Numbered from the stretch's first letter, positions 21,233 to 30,167 are shown. The stretch is DNA of 52,523 bases from Lachnoclostridium sp. An14 (GCF_002160755.1 NZ_NFLE01000029.1:1-52523); one strand, 5' to 3'. Notes: generated by a model not told the origin, from the sequence alone. Program-made: numbers and translations.

Positions 21233-22374
21233 CCTCTCCCCCCGATCTTTCCGAAATTTTCCCGGTTCACGTCAAAATCCACCTGCAGGCGCACGGAAAA
21301 CACCGTGCCCTCCGCGCCGCTGGATACGTCGATGGTACCGCCGTGCATATCCACGATGTTCTTCGCGATGGCCAGGCCCAGGCCCGTCCCCCCGGTGTTG
21401 GTGGAGCGGGAGTGCTCGACCCGGTAGAATTTGTTGAATATAAACGGCAGCTCGTCCGCCGGGATGGCATAGCCGTAGTTGATCACCTGCACCGTCACCA
21501 CCTCGTCGTCCGCCGTCACCTTCACCAGCACCCGCTTTCCGTCGGCCCCGTACTTGATGGCGTTGCCGATCAGGTTGTCAAAGAGGCGGGCCAGGAGGTT
21601 GCCGTCGGCGGAAATCACCTTGGCCGGCACGTTGCTCTGCAGCTCGTAGGAGAGGTTCTTGTCCACAAAGCTGGGATAGGACTCCTCCAAAAGCTGACTG
21701 AGCAGCTTTACGATGTCCACCTTTCCCACATTCATGGAAATCTTCCCGTAGTTCAGTTTCGTAAAGCCAAACAGATCCTCAATGAGCTTTTCCAGCCGCT
21801 TCGCCTTGGTGTAGGCGATGTCGATGTATTTGTACTGCATCTCGGCGGGCATCCCCTGTTTCGCGCTCAAAAGCTCCAGATAGCCGATAATGGAGGTGAG
21901 AGGGGTGCGCAGGTCGTGGGCCACATTGGTAATCAGCTCGTTTTTCGTCCGCTCCGCCTCCCGCTCCTTGTCCATCAGATCCTTGATTTCCGCCACCATC
22001 TTATTCAGGTTTTCCGCCATGCCGGAGAATTCGTCGTCTCCCACCACCTCCACCGTGGTGTTTAAATCCCCCTGGGAAATGTTTTCCATGGCGTCGGAAA
22101 TCCTTCCGATATAGCGGATGGATTTCTCCTGAAGGATGAGGAAGGAGACGGCAAAGATCAGAATGCCGGTCAGCACGTACACCAGCACGATGGCGGCGTT
22201 GGACCCGGCGATGAGCACCAGGAGCATATTTCCGCTGCCCTCATTTAAGGCGTAGTCCGCCAGCATGGACAGGTTCGCCACCAGGAATACCTCGATCAGG
22301 CAGGTGATGACCGTGCTGAACAGGATATTGGTCACCACTCTCGTATGATACTTCTTGCTCGTATTACTTTTCAA
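21229..22374 (-). CDS. VanS-like sensor histidine kinase
   Basis: 381 residues. Two membrane helices (~13-37 and 58-82) enclose only a short outer loop, so ligand sensing is likely intramembrane or through partner proteins. A HAMP domain follows (~84-138), then the phosphoacceptor H153 in TNVAHDLRTPLTS and an ATPase domain with N-box LFDNLIGNAIKYG and glycine boxes GGTGLGLAIAKN. It overlaps the regulator gene by 11 bases. It probably phosphorylates the regulator at 22364 and controls the downstream ABC genes in the same transcript. Confidence 0.93.
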   Translation of the reverse strand: MKSNTSKKYHTRVVTNILFSTVITCLIEVFLVANLSMLADYALNEGSGNMLLVLIAGSNAAIVLVYVLTGILIFAVSFLILQEKSIRYIGRISDAMENISQGDLNTTVEVVGDDEFSGMAENLNKMVAEIKDLMDKEREAERTKNELITNVAHDLRTPLTSIIGYLELLSAKQGMPAEMQYKYIDIAYTKAKRLEKLIEDLFGFTKLNYGKISMNVGKVDIVKLLSQLLEESYPSFVDKNLSYELQSNVPAKVISADGNLLARLFDNLIGNAIKYGADGKRVLVKVTADDEVVTVQVINYGYAIPADELPFIFNKFYRVEHSRSTNTGGTGLGLAIAKNIVDMHGGTIDVSSGAEGTVFSVRLQVDFDVNRENFGKIGGRG

Positions 22375-23065
22375 TTTTGTAGCCTACCCCCCACACCGTG
22401 GTGATGATCTTGTTCTGTCTGGTATCCTCCTTCATCTTGCCTCTCAGGCGCCGGATATGTACCATCACCGTGTTGTTCGCCTCGTAGACCTTCTCATTCC
22501 ATACCTTTTCAAAGATCTCGTCGGTGCTGAATACCTTTCCCGGATTGGAGGCCAGCAGATAGAGAATGTCAAACTCGATGGGCGTGAGCTTGATCTCCTC
22601 ATCGTAGACTGTCACCTTGTGGTTGTCTTTGTTGATCACCAGGCCGCGGATGGAGATCTCGTTTTTCTCCGCCTCGCGGATGGCGCTGTTGGGGTTTAGC
22701 TGGGTGTAGCGGCGCAGCTGGGATTTCACCCGGGCCGTCAGCTCCAGGGGGTTGAAGGGCTTTACCACGTAGTCGTCAGCCCCGGTCCCCAGTCCCAGGA
22801 TCTTGTCCAGATCCGTGGATTTGGCGCTCAGCATGATGATGGGAATATTGTTCGTCTCCCGGATCCTGCGGCACATCTCCATCCCGTCCATCCCCGGCAT
22901 CATGATGTCAAGAAGCACCAGATGAATGTCCTCTTTATTTAAAATATCAAACCCTTCCTGGGCATTTTCCGCCTTAAAGACCTTGTAGCCGTCGCTCACC
23001 AGATAGATTTCCACCAGCTCGGCGATCTCTTTTTCATCGTCTACTACCAGAATATTCGTTTCCAA
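22364..23065 (-). CDS. VanR/OmpR-family response regulator
   Basis: A 233-residue protein. The receiver domain has acidic residues D9-D10, phosphoacceptor D53 in LLDIMMPGMDG and K103-region KPFNPLEL. The C-terminal winged helix shows LTPIEFDILYLLASNPGKVF and the recognition helix NNTVMVHIRRLRGKM. Start is TTG at 23065, nine bases after GGAGG. It heads the six-gene minus-strand operon ending in nfo; every junction in it overlaps. Confidence 0.94.
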   Translation of the reverse strand: METNILVVDDEKEIAELVEIYLVSDGYKVFKAENAQEGFDILNKEDIHLVLLDIMMPGMDGMEMCRRIRETNNIPIIMLSAKSTDLDKILGLGTGADDYVVKPFNPLELTARVKSQLRRYTQLNPNSAIREAEKNEISIRGLVINKDNHKVTVYDEEIKLTPIEFDILYLLASNPGKVFSTDEIFEKVWNEKVYEANNTVMVHIRRLRGKMKEDTRQNKIITTVWGVGYKIEK

Positions 23066-23144
23066 ATTGGGCTACCTCCTCTTTCCCCGTGTTGTATCCT
23101 AACTATATCACATTTCAGCCCCATTTGCCTTAATTTTATCTTAC

Positions 23145-23183
23145 AAAAAAGGGAACTTCCGGAAATGTCCTCCGGAAATCCCC
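23145..23183 (-). terminator. Terminator after ppk1
   Basis: On the minus strand GGG-gat-TTCCGG pairs with CCGGAA-gtt-CCC and is followed by TTTTTT (23145-23150), 12 bases after the ppk1 stop. Confidence 0.75.
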
Positions 23184-23194
23184 TTCTGATCCGT

Positions 23195-25351
23195 TTATTC
23201 CTGTCCGTCCTCACCCTGGGGCTCTGCCGGGATGAAGGTGCGGGTCTGGGCCGGTTCCTGCTCCGCCAGTTTCCGGCGGACGGCTGCCGCCGCCTCCTCG
23301 CAGAACTGATCCTGGGAGCAGATCTTCATCCGCCCTCTTAGATCCATCTTCTCATAGGAGCCGTCGGGCTGGAGGACGTGGGCCTTCATGTTGTCCGCCA
23401 GCTGCACCTCCAGGATGTGGAGCACCTCCTCGCGGATCTTCGGGTCCTCCACCGGGAACATGATCTCCACCCGCTTGTCTAAGTTTCTGGGCATCCAGTC
23501 GGCGCTGGCCATGTAGAGCTTAGGCCGTCCGCCGTTTTCAAAGTAGAAAATGCGGCTGTGCTCCAGGAAATTCCCCACGATGGAGCGCACGTGGATGTTT
23601 TCGCTGAGGCCCGGTACTCCCGCCTTCAGGCAGCAGATGCCTCTCACGATCAGGTCGATCTTTACCCCGGCGCAGGAGGCCTCGTAGAGGGCCGCGATGA
23701 TCTCCTTGTCGCAGAGGGAGTTCATCTTCGCCATGATGTGGGCGGATTTTCCCTTTCCGGCGTTCTCCGTCTCCCGGCGGATGAGCTTTAAGAGCTGTCC
23801 CCGCAGCCACAGGGGCGCCAGCACCAGCTTGTTCCAGCCCAGGGGCTCAGAGTAGCCGGAAAGCATATTAAACACCGCGGTGGCGTCCTCGCCGATGAGC
23901 GGATTGCAGGTCATGATGCCGCAGTCGGTGTAGAGCTTGGCGGTGGAGTCGTTGTAGTTTCCTGTGCCCAGGTGGACGTAGCGGCGGATGCCGTCCTCCT
24001 CCCGGCGCACCACCAGGGTGATCTTGCTGTGGGTCTTTAAGCCCACCAGGCCGTAGATCACGTGGCAGCCTGCTTTCTCCAGGGTCTTGGCCCAGTTGAT
24101 ATTATTCTCCTCATCAAAGCGGGCCTTCAGCTCCACCAGCACGGACACCTGCTTGCCATTGTCCGCGGCGGCGGCCAGGGCGGCGATGATGGGGGAATTG
24201 CCGCTGACCCGGTACAGGGTCTGCTTGATGGCCAGCACGTCCGGATCCCTGGAGGCCTTTTTGATAAAGTCCACCACCGGATCGAAGGTCTGGTAGGGGT
24301 GGTGGAGGAAAATGTCTCCTTTGCGGATGTTGGTGAAAATGTCGTCGTCGTTCATCAGGGCCGGCACCTTCTGAGGCGTGTACTTGGGAGTCTTTAAGTC
24401 CTCAAAGCCGTTTAAGCCGTACAGTTTCATCAGGAAGGTGAGATCTAAGGGGCCGTTGATAAAGAAAATGTCGGAATGCTCCATTTTCAGCTCCCGTTTC
24501 AGGATCTTTAACAGGCGCTTATCCACCCGCTCGTCGATCTCCAGGCGGATCACCTCGCCCCACTGTCGCTTTTTCAGCTGTTTCTGGATCTCCACCAGCA
24601 GATCCTCCGCCTCCTCCTCGTCGATGTTGAAGTCGGCGTTTCTCATGATGCGGAAGGGGTGGGCGGTGACGATGTCGTAGTTTAAAAACAGGGACTGGAT
24701 ATTTCTCTCGATGATCTCCTCCAAAAGGATCACCGTCCGGCCGTCCCCATCCTCCGGAATCTCCAGGAATCTAGGAAGGACGCTGGGCACCTGCACCATG
24801 GCAAAATCCAGGGTATCGTCCTCTCCGCCTTTTTTCTGCACCAGGGCCGCAATGTTTAAGGTCTTGTTGCGCACCAGGGGGAAGGGACGGGAGGAATCCA
24901 CCGCCATGGGGGTGAGCACCGGGTACACCACCTCGTGGAAATACCGGTCCACATAGGCCCCTTCCGCCTCCGTCAGCTCCTCATGGCCGGCGATCACCCG
25001 CAGGCCGTGCTGCTTTAAGGCGGGAACCAGGGAACGGCTGAAGGTGGAATACTGTAAGCTCACCAGCTCGTGGGTCTTTTCCGCGATCTGCTCCAGCTGC
25101 TGCTCCGGCTTTAATCCGGCGATGTCCGGCTTTTCGTATCCGGCGTGAACCATATCTTTTAAGGACGCCACCCGGACCATGAAAAATTCATCCAGGTTGG
25201 ACGCCGTGATGCTCAAAAATTTCAGGCGCTCAAACAGCGGCAGGCTCTTGTCCCTGGCCTCACTGAGGACTCGATAGTTGAATTCCAGCCAGCTGAGCTC
25301 TCTGTTTACATAATTTTTCGGGTTGGTGTAAATATCTTCGGCTGCCATCAC
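23195..25351 (-). CDS. ppk1: Polyphosphate kinase 1
   Basis: 718 residues; reversibly transfers the ATP gamma-phosphate to inorganic polyphosphate. Order: N-domain (YVNRELSWLEFNYRVLSEA), head domain, then two phospholipase-D-like C domains. The phosphorylated histidine lies in GLKTHSKITLV and the second in NFLEHSRIFYF, with MASADWMPRNLDKRVE near the end. Length is normal. Its start overlaps the ppx stop by 4 bases, coupling synthesis and breakdown of polyphosphate in one transcript. Confidence 0.96.
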   Translation of the reverse strand: MMAAEDIYTNPKNYVNRELSWLEFNYRVLSEARDKSLPLFERLKFLSITASNLDEFFMVRVASLKDMVHAGYEKPDIAGLKPEQQLEQIAEKTHELVSLQYSTFSRSLVPALKQHGLRVIAGHEELTEAEGAYVDRYFHEVVYPVLTPMAVDSSRPFPLVRNKTLNIAALVQKKGGEDDTLDFAMVQVPSVLPRFLEIPEDGDGRTVILLEEIIERNIQSLFLNYDIVTAHPFRIMRNADFNIDEEEAEDLLVEIQKQLKKRQWGEVIRLEIDERVDKRLLKILKRELKMEHSDIFFINGPLDLTFLMKLYGLNGFEDLKTPKYTPQKVPALMNDDDIFTNIRKGDIFLHHPYQTFDPVVDFIKKASRDPDVLAIKQTLYRVSGNSPIIAALAAAADNGKQVSVLVELKARFDEENNINWAKTLEKAGCHVIYGLVGLKTHSKITLVVRREEDGIRRYVHLGTGNYNDSTAKLYTDCGIMTCNPLIGEDATAVFNMLSGYSEPLGWNKLVLAPLWLRGQLLKLIRRETENAGKGKSAHIMAKMNSLCDKEIIAALYEASCAGVKIDLIVRGICCLKAGVPGLSENIHVRSIVGNFLEHSRIFYFENGGRPKLYMASADWMPRNLDKRVEIMFPVEDPKIREEVLHILEVQLADNMKAHVLQPDGSYEKMDLRGRMKICSQDQFCEEAAAAVRRKLAEQEPAQTRTFIPAEPQGEDGQE

Positions 25352-26871
25352 TTCATCCTCCTTTTCTGTTTCAGCACCGGGCGGATCCCGTAGATTTCCT
25401 CAAAGAAATCTTCTTTCTGCTCAAAGGCGATCCGCTCCGGGGTGATGTCGTCATCGCCAGTGGCGGACACGGTCAGGAATCCGTCCTTCACCGCGATTTT
25501 GGCCCCGGCCAGTTTCTGCTTGTGGCTCCTGTCCATGGAATTTGCCAGGCGCAGGATCGCCACCAGCTTTGCCACCAGCATACTGTTTTCCCCCAGCTCC
25601 TCATAGCTGAAGGGCTGGAGATTGTAGCGCACCACGTTGGCCACCGTCTCCCGCTCCGCGTGGGAGAGGCCGATGATCTCCGTGCCCATGATGATATTGT
25701 AGGCGCAGTCGCTGGCGTCCCGGACGCTGATAAATTTTCCGCAGGAGTGAAGGTTTACGGCGATCTGCAAAAGCAGCCGCTCCCGTTTTCCCATGCCGTG
25801 GTACTTCTTCATGGCGTCAAAGATGCCTAAGGCGTGCTCCTCCAGGGCCTGGATGTGGGGGATGTGGCATTTGTAGCGCTTTGCCATATTTCTGGCGGAG
25901 GCGATGATGTCGCCGGAGAAATCGTGCTTGAATTTCACCAGTTTCGTCTCCTCCCCGTACTCCGCCGCCATGCCGTCTAAGAGGGTGACACCGGGAATCC
26001 ACAGGGTCTCCGCCCCTGTCAGCTCCATCACCCGCTGGTAAATGGCGGCGCTGGGGACCAGCAGGGAGGCGTACTCCGTGCTCACCCCGAAGGCGTCCTC
26101 CTTCTGCCCCCGGCTCATGGCCGAGAGCCTGTTATAAAACTCCTTGAAATCCGCAGCGGAAATCAGCTCTCCCTGGCCCTCCTGGGCGAAACCTCTGGCC
26201 AGGTGCAGAACGGCGTTTCCCGTGGCGATCACATTTTTGATCTCCCGGTCTTTTAAGTACATTTTGCGGAAGGTGAACAGCTCATTGTCCACCATCTCCG
26301 CCAAGAGCTCCGTGCGGCTGCCGCGGCTCTCATTCTCCACCCGGTTTAAAAAGCTGCGCAGGCGCATGACGCCTAACGGCAGGTTCTGGGTGGACACCAG
26401 GGCGTCCTTGTCAAACAGGGAAATCTGCATTCCCCCAAAGCCCACGTCCACGGTGGCGGTGCCCTTCTGGATCATCCGGTTAAAGCCGGCGTCCTTTCCC
26501 GCGATGGCTTTGTAGGTGAGAAAGCGCTGCTCGGAGTTGCTGATAATCTTCACCTTCAGGCCGGTGCGGACCCGGATCTGATCCAGCACGATCCTGTTGT
26601 TTTTCGCCTCTCTCAGGGCACTGGTGGCGTAGGCGCGGCGTGTATCCGCCTGATAGCCGTCCGCGATGCGCACGAAATCTCCCAGGATCCGGCACATTTC
26701 CTCCACCCGGCGGTAGCTGATAATGCCCGTCTGGTAGGTGTCGCTGCCCAGCGGAAGGGCGTAGCGCACGTGGTCTACCTGGCGGATCCCGCTGCCTGTG
26801 GAGATCTCATAAATTCCCAGCTCCAGCTCAAAGGAGCCGATGTCGATGGCTGCAAATATTTTTCCGGCCAA
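25348..26871 (-). CDS. ppx: Exopolyphosphatase/pppGpp phosphatase family protein with HD domain
   Basis: 507 residues; TTG at 26871 behind GTAGGAGGTACAGGAA. An ASKHA-fold Ppx/GppA domain (1-~310) carries AAIDIGSFELELGIYEI, where the usual Asn-Ser after GS is Phe-Glu, and GTATVDVGFGGMQISLF. The remainder is an HD-type helical domain (LLLQIAVNLHSCGKFI). The family releases phosphate from polyphosphate or hydrolyses pppGpp; the altered first motif makes the exact substrate less certain. It is paired with ppk1, which supports polyphosphate. Confidence 0.88.
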   Translation of the reverse strand: MAGKIFAAIDIGSFELELGIYEISTGSGIRQVDHVRYALPLGSDTYQTGIISYRRVEEMCRILGDFVRIADGYQADTRRAYATSALREAKNNRIVLDQIRVRTGLKVKIISNSEQRFLTYKAIAGKDAGFNRMIQKGTATVDVGFGGMQISLFDKDALVSTQNLPLGVMRLRSFLNRVENESRGSRTELLAEMVDNELFTFRKMYLKDREIKNVIATGNAVLHLARGFAQEGQGELISAADFKEFYNRLSAMSRGQKEDAFGVSTEYASLLVPSAAIYQRVMELTGAETLWIPGVTLLDGMAAEYGEETKLVKFKHDFSGDIIASARNMAKRYKCHIPHIQALEEHALGIFDAMKKYHGMGKRERLLLQIAVNLHSCGKFISVRDASDCAYNIIMGTEIIGLSHAERETVANVVRYNLQPFSYEELGENSMLVAKLVAILRLANSMDRSHKQKLAGAKIAVKDGFLTVSATGDDDITPERIAFEQKEDFFEEIYGIRPVLKQKRRMK

Positions 26872-26966
26872 TTCCTGTACCTCCTACTCTTAGTGTGGTC
26901 GCGACGGGGCGGCATTCCTGGCGCGGCGGATTGATCCCCCGCGGAAAATCCCCGTTTTTGCGGAGC

Positions 26967-27005
26967 GCCGGCGGCCGTCTCCTTCCGGAGCTCTTTTCCG
27001 CCGGC
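26967..27005 (-). other. GC-rich hairpin between pheA and ppx
   Basis: GCCGGCGG and CCGCCGGC form a perfect 8-base stem 15 bases downstream of the pheA stop. On the minus strand it is followed by GCTCCGCAAAAACGG rather than T residues, so it is not a standard terminator and read-through into ppx is possible. Confidence 0.4.
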
Positions 27006-27020
27006 ACACCGTCCCGTCTT

Positions 27021-28145
27021 TTAATAATTTCCCAATACGCGCAGAGTGGCAGACTCCTCGGCGATGCCCTTTAAGGCATTGTTCACCGCCGGGTCGTCTA
27101 ACCGCCCCTCAATGTCCACAAAGAACCGGTATTCCCAGTTTCTTCCGGGAATGGGCCGGGACTGGATCATGAACATATTGACGTCATTGTAGATAAAATT
27201 GCTCAGCATATTGTAGAGCGTGCCGCTTCTGTGGGGCAGCTCAAAGCAGAGGCTGATCTTCCCCGCGTCCTTGCGGTAAACCGGGTGGCGGGCCACCACG
27301 ATGAAACGGGTCACGTTGTCTTTATTGTAATTGATGCCCTCCCGCAGGACGGTAAGGCCGTAAAGCCTGGCAGCCGCCTCGCTGGCCACCGCCGCCTGGG
27401 ACGGGTCGTTCTCCTCCAGCACCTTTTTGGCCGCCACGGCTGTATTTTCCACGCTGATCTGGCTCCACTCCCCGTGGCTGTTTAAAAATTCCGAACACTG
27501 CATGAGCGCCTGGGGGTGGGAAAACACGGTATGTATCTGCTCCATGGAGCCGCCGGGTACGCCGAGCAGGGCGTGTTTCACCGGCAGGAACACCTCCGCC
27601 ACGATGTAATTGTGGTATTTGATGAGCAGGTCGTAGTTGTCGCTCACGGCTCCGGCGGAAGAATTTTCAATGGGCAGGACGGCGTAGTCCGCCTGGCCGC
27701 TCTCCACCGCCTTCATGGCCTCCTCCCAGGTCTTTACGTGGTACGCGTCCACGTCTTCCCCGAAGTATTCCATGGTCGCCTCGTGGCTGTAGGCCCCTTC
27801 CACTCCCTGGTAAACCACCTTCGCCCCTTTTACGGGGATCTGGTCCACCTGAGTAAATCCGGTGTCCACCGTCTTTCCGTTCTCCGCCAGCAGGCGGTAC
27901 TGCAGCCGTCTACTGATGGTCATGATCTGGGTGAACAGCTCCACCGCCCCGCGGCGGTACTCCTCTCCCGCCATGGCCGCCACGGCCTCCAGTTTCTGTT
28001 TCTCCCGCTCTCCGTCGTAAACCGGCTTGCCGGTGGCAATCTTAAACTCCGCCACCTCCCCGCACAGTTTCATCCGCTTTTCATAGAGGGCCACCAGCTC
28101 CCGGTCAATGACGTCTAACTGCCCTCTGATCTCCTGTAAATCCAA
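27021..28145 (-). CDS. pheA: Bifunctional chorismate mutase / prephenate dehydratase
   Basis: 374 residues from TTG at 28145, eight bases after GGAGG; an in-frame TTG at 28160 would lie upstream of that site. Chorismate mutase AroQ domain (1-~85: EIRGQLDVIDRELVALYEKR), prephenate dehydratase (~105-285: VVYQGVEGAYSHEA, VLPIENSSAGAV, and the catalytic DNVTRFIVVA), then an ACT domain (~290-370). In the ACT domain the phenylalanine-binding motifs are altered: ESRP reads QSRP and GALV reads GTLY, which may change feedback inhibition. Makes phenylpyruvate for phenylalanine. It starts 5 bases after plsC and is co-transcribed with it. Confidence 0.95.
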   Translation of the reverse strand: MDLQEIRGQLDVIDRELVALYEKRMKLCGEVAEFKIATGKPVYDGEREKQKLEAVAAMAGEEYRRGAVELFTQIMTISRRLQYRLLAENGKTVDTGFTQVDQIPVKGAKVVYQGVEGAYSHEATMEYFGEDVDAYHVKTWEEAMKAVESGQADYAVLPIENSSAGAVSDNYDLLIKYHNYIVAEVFLPVKHALLGVPGGSMEQIHTVFSHPQALMQCSEFLNSHGEWSQISVENTAVAAKKVLEENDPSQAAVASEAAARLYGLTVLREGINYNKDNVTRFIVVARHPVYRKDAGKISLCFELPHRSGTLYNMLSNFIYNDVNMFMIQSRPIPGRNWEYRFFVDIEGRLDDPAVNNALKGIAEESATLRVLGNY

Positions 28146-28150
28146 TGTCC

Positions 28151-28903
28151 TTACCTCCAAGTTTCTCTCTCCTCCAGCTGCTTTTCCAGCATCCCGTGAA
28201 GCACCTCTCTCGTGTACGCTCCGGCAAATTTTCTCTGAGCCGGTTCCAGCTGTTTTATGTAAATCGGCTCTCCGTACTCGATGATCACATGAGCCGGGCG
28301 AATGAAGGGGATGTGTTTCTCAAACACGTCCGCCGTCCCGGTGATCGCCACCGGCACCACGGGATGGCCCGATTTCTCGGCGATCTTTAAGCTGCCCTCT
28401 TTAAATTCCAGCATATCCAGCTCATTTTCCCCGCGGCTGCGGGTGCCCTCCGGGAAGATCCAGACGGAAATGCCGGCTTTGATCTTCTCAATGCCCTCCA
28501 GGATGGTTTTTAAGCCCTCCTTCATGTTATCCCGGTCCAGGAACAGGCAGTTCACATTCCGCATCCAGTCCCGCAAAAGCAGGTATCTGGTCATCTCCTT
28601 TTTCGCCACAAAGCCGGTAAGGCCCGGCACCGTGGTGTAGCCCACCAGAATGTCAAAATAGCTTCTGTGGTTCCCCACATACAGCACGGACGTGTCCGCC
28701 GGGATCCGCTCCTGTCCCCGCACCGTCACCTCCACGCCGGAAACGCGCAGCAGGTAGCGAAACATAAACTGCACGATGTGAAGGCTCTGAACGCTCTTTC
28801 GCTCCGGGTTCCTCCTTCCCAACAGCCACTCCACCACCAGAATCGGGATGCTGAATATGAGAAATAAAATGACGCTGAGCGCCACCAGAATAAAACGTAT
28901 CAT
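28151..28903 (-). CDS. plsC: 1-acyl-sn-glycerol-3-phosphate acyltransferase
   Basis: A 250-residue membrane-bound acyltransferase making phosphatidic acid. An N-terminal membrane helix (ILVALSVILFLIFSIPILVV) is followed by the PlsC domain with catalytic NHRSYFD (NHx4D) and the phosphate-binding FPEGTRSRG, then VVPVAITGT. It is first in a two-gene unit with pheA, a pairing without obvious metabolic logic. Length is normal. Confidence 0.94.
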   Translation of the reverse strand: MIRFILVALSVILFLIFSIPILVVEWLLGRRNPERKSVQSLHIVQFMFRYLLRVSGVEVTVRGQERIPADTSVLYVGNHRSYFDILVGYTTVPGLTGFVAKKEMTRYLLLRDWMRNVNCLFLDRDNMKEGLKTILEGIEKIKAGISVWIFPEGTRSRGENELDMLEFKEGSLKIAEKSGHPVVPVAITGTADVFEKHIPFIRPAHVIIEYGEPIYIKQLEPAQRKFAGAYTREVLHGMLEKQLEERETWR

Positions 28904-28937
28904 TTGTCTTTCCGTCCTCTCCTCGTTCTATTCTACA

Positions 28938-28966
28938 ATTATATAAAAATGAGCCTCGAAACACAA
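28938..28966 (-). promoter_or_regulatory. Promoter of plsC-pheA
   Basis: Minus strand TTGTGT (28961-28966), 17 bases, TATAAT (28938-28943), about 35 bases before the plsC ATG. Confidence 0.7.
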
Positions 28967-29030
28967 GTCTAACCACCCCGCTTTTTGGTAAAATTTACTG
29001 AATTTTTGTAAAAGTTCCGTCATGCAGAAG

Positions 29031-29090
29031 CATATGGCGAACTGCTGCGCGGGCGCTTGCTCCCCAAGCAGTGTTTCGCCATATGTTTTT
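29031..29090 (+). repeat. Palindromic repeat-like hairpin upstream of plsC
   Basis: CATATGGCGAA (29031-29041) pairs perfectly with TTCGCCATATG (29075-29085); CTGCT/AGCAG extends the stem; TTTTT follows on the plus strand. No gene precedes it on that strand. Its symmetrical, self-contained form with a GC-rich loop suggests a dispersed palindromic element or the end of a short RNA. Confidence 0.5.
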
Positions 29091-29190
29091 ATAGGGCGGA
29101 TGCCCGGCATGAATCATTTGACGGCCGATAGCGTTTCACGTCAGCTCATTTTACAAAATCCGTTATATGGGGAACGGCACGGCTGAAACG

Positions 29191-29640
29191 TCACGAAATG
29201 TTACGATTTTTCGTTAATTTTTCAAAAAGAAGGCCGGTGCCAAACCACAGCGGCGCGAAGTCCAGACGGATGAGGCCATTGATATTGGAATGCCTGCCGG
29301 CGTAATTCCAGGGGCAGATTCCCTTTGTGGTGAGCCAGGCCCCGGCGGCGTACTCCACCATGAAAATGAGCACCATGTCAAGCATCCCGTGGCGCACCGC
29401 CCGGTCCGCCGGCCGGATCGCTCCGTCGGCGATCCACAGATCCAGCCGCCTGGTGATAGGCCCCAGAAACGCCCCCAGCCCGTAAATGGGGAACATGAGC
29501 AGGGATGTCCGTCCCATCAGCCTCCAGTCTCCCCTAAGCACCGACTCCGCCGAGGTAAAAATCACCTCCAGGCACCAGCCGGCCACTCCGCATTTTAAAA
29601 AATCTCCTGCCAGTTTTTTTGTCATTTTCCACACTCTCAT
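29191..29640 (-). CDS. CmpB-type multi-spanning membrane protein (putative ABC transporter type IV)
   Basis: About 149 residues from ATG at 29640 (AGGGG just upstream; ATG at 29625 is an alternative). Four hydrophobic segments. Conserved features of PF06541 are seen: GVAGWCLEVIFTSAES near the start, TSLLMFPIYGLGAFLGP, and CPWNYAGRHSNINGLIRLDF near the end. The family is annotated as a putative transporter component but its function is not established. It is divergent from the PadR gene and could share its operator region. Longer frames upstream run into the PadR promoter and are not used. Confidence 0.78.
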   Translation of the reverse strand: MRVWKMTKKLAGDFLKCGVAGWCLEVIFTSAESVLRGDWRLMGRTSLLMFPIYGLGAFLGPITRRLDLWIADGAIRPADRAVRHGMLDMVLIFMVEYAAGAWLTTKGICPWNYAGRHSNINGLIRLDFAPLWFGTGLLFEKLTKNRNIS

Positions 29641-29771
29641 GGCCCCTAGTATGCGCAGAGGGCGGGGAGAATATGAGGCGGGAACGGGGAAATTTTCCGC
29701 TTGGGGGCTTTTTCTAATCGTTTGGACATACGGGAAAAACCCTTTTGTTTTCCTAAGATTTCCGTGTCCTA

Positions 29772-29826
29772 TTGACATTCTCGATATTCGAGATATACTA
29801 TAATTACAAGATGCTTGATAATCGAG
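29772..29826 (+). promoter_or_regulatory. padR promoter with two operator palindromes
   Basis: TTGACA (29772-29777) with TATACT (29794-29799, spacing 16); TATAAT at 29799-29804 is a second -10 option. A perfect palindrome TCTCGA-TAT-TCGAGA (29779-29793) fills the spacer and a near-perfect CTTGAT-A-ATCGAG (29814-29826) covers the start region, both fitting PadR autoregulation. Confidence 0.7.
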
Positions 29827-29843
29827 AATAGGAGGCGAACGGT

Positions 29844-30167
29844 GTGGCAAGGGCGAAATTCCAAACACTTACGGAGCAGATGTTTTATACATTGCTTTGT
29901 TTGAAAAATGAGTGCTATGGTATGGATATTTTAGACCGGGTTCCCGCAATGACAAATCAGAGGGTGAACATCGGCTCCGGGACTCTGTACACTCTGCTTG
30001 AGCAATTTCTTGAGGCAGGAATGATACGGGAAACAAAAGTTGAGGGAAGACGCCGCAGTTACATTCTTACGGATAAGGGACGGGAAATGCTGCAGCGGGA
30101 ATATTTTCGTCTCGCAGAGCAGCTTAAAGATTATTGTTCGATTTTTGGAAAGGAGGAGCGTTTATGA
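29844..30167 (+). CDS. PadR-family transcriptional regulator
   Basis: 107 residues; GTG at 29844 behind ATAGGAGGCG. A winged-helix PadR domain: LTEQMFYTLLCLKNECYGMD, the recognition segment NIGSGTLYTLLEQFLEAGMI, and the wing VEGRRRSYILTDKGREML. It likely represses itself and the overlapping DUF2812 gene through the palindromes at 29779-29826. Pairing of PadR with a DUF2812 membrane protein through an ATGA overlap is common in Firmicutes. Confidence 0.92.
   Translation: MARAKFQTLTEQMFYTLLCLKNECYGMDILDRVPAMTNQRVNIGSGTLYTLLEQFLEAGMIRETKVEGRRRSYILTDKGREMLQREYFRLAEQLKDYCSIFGKEERL

Noticed and set aside
28928-29110. 60-codon minus-strand frame upstream of plsC
   Set aside because: It crosses the palindrome and the plsC promoter and has no ribosome site.
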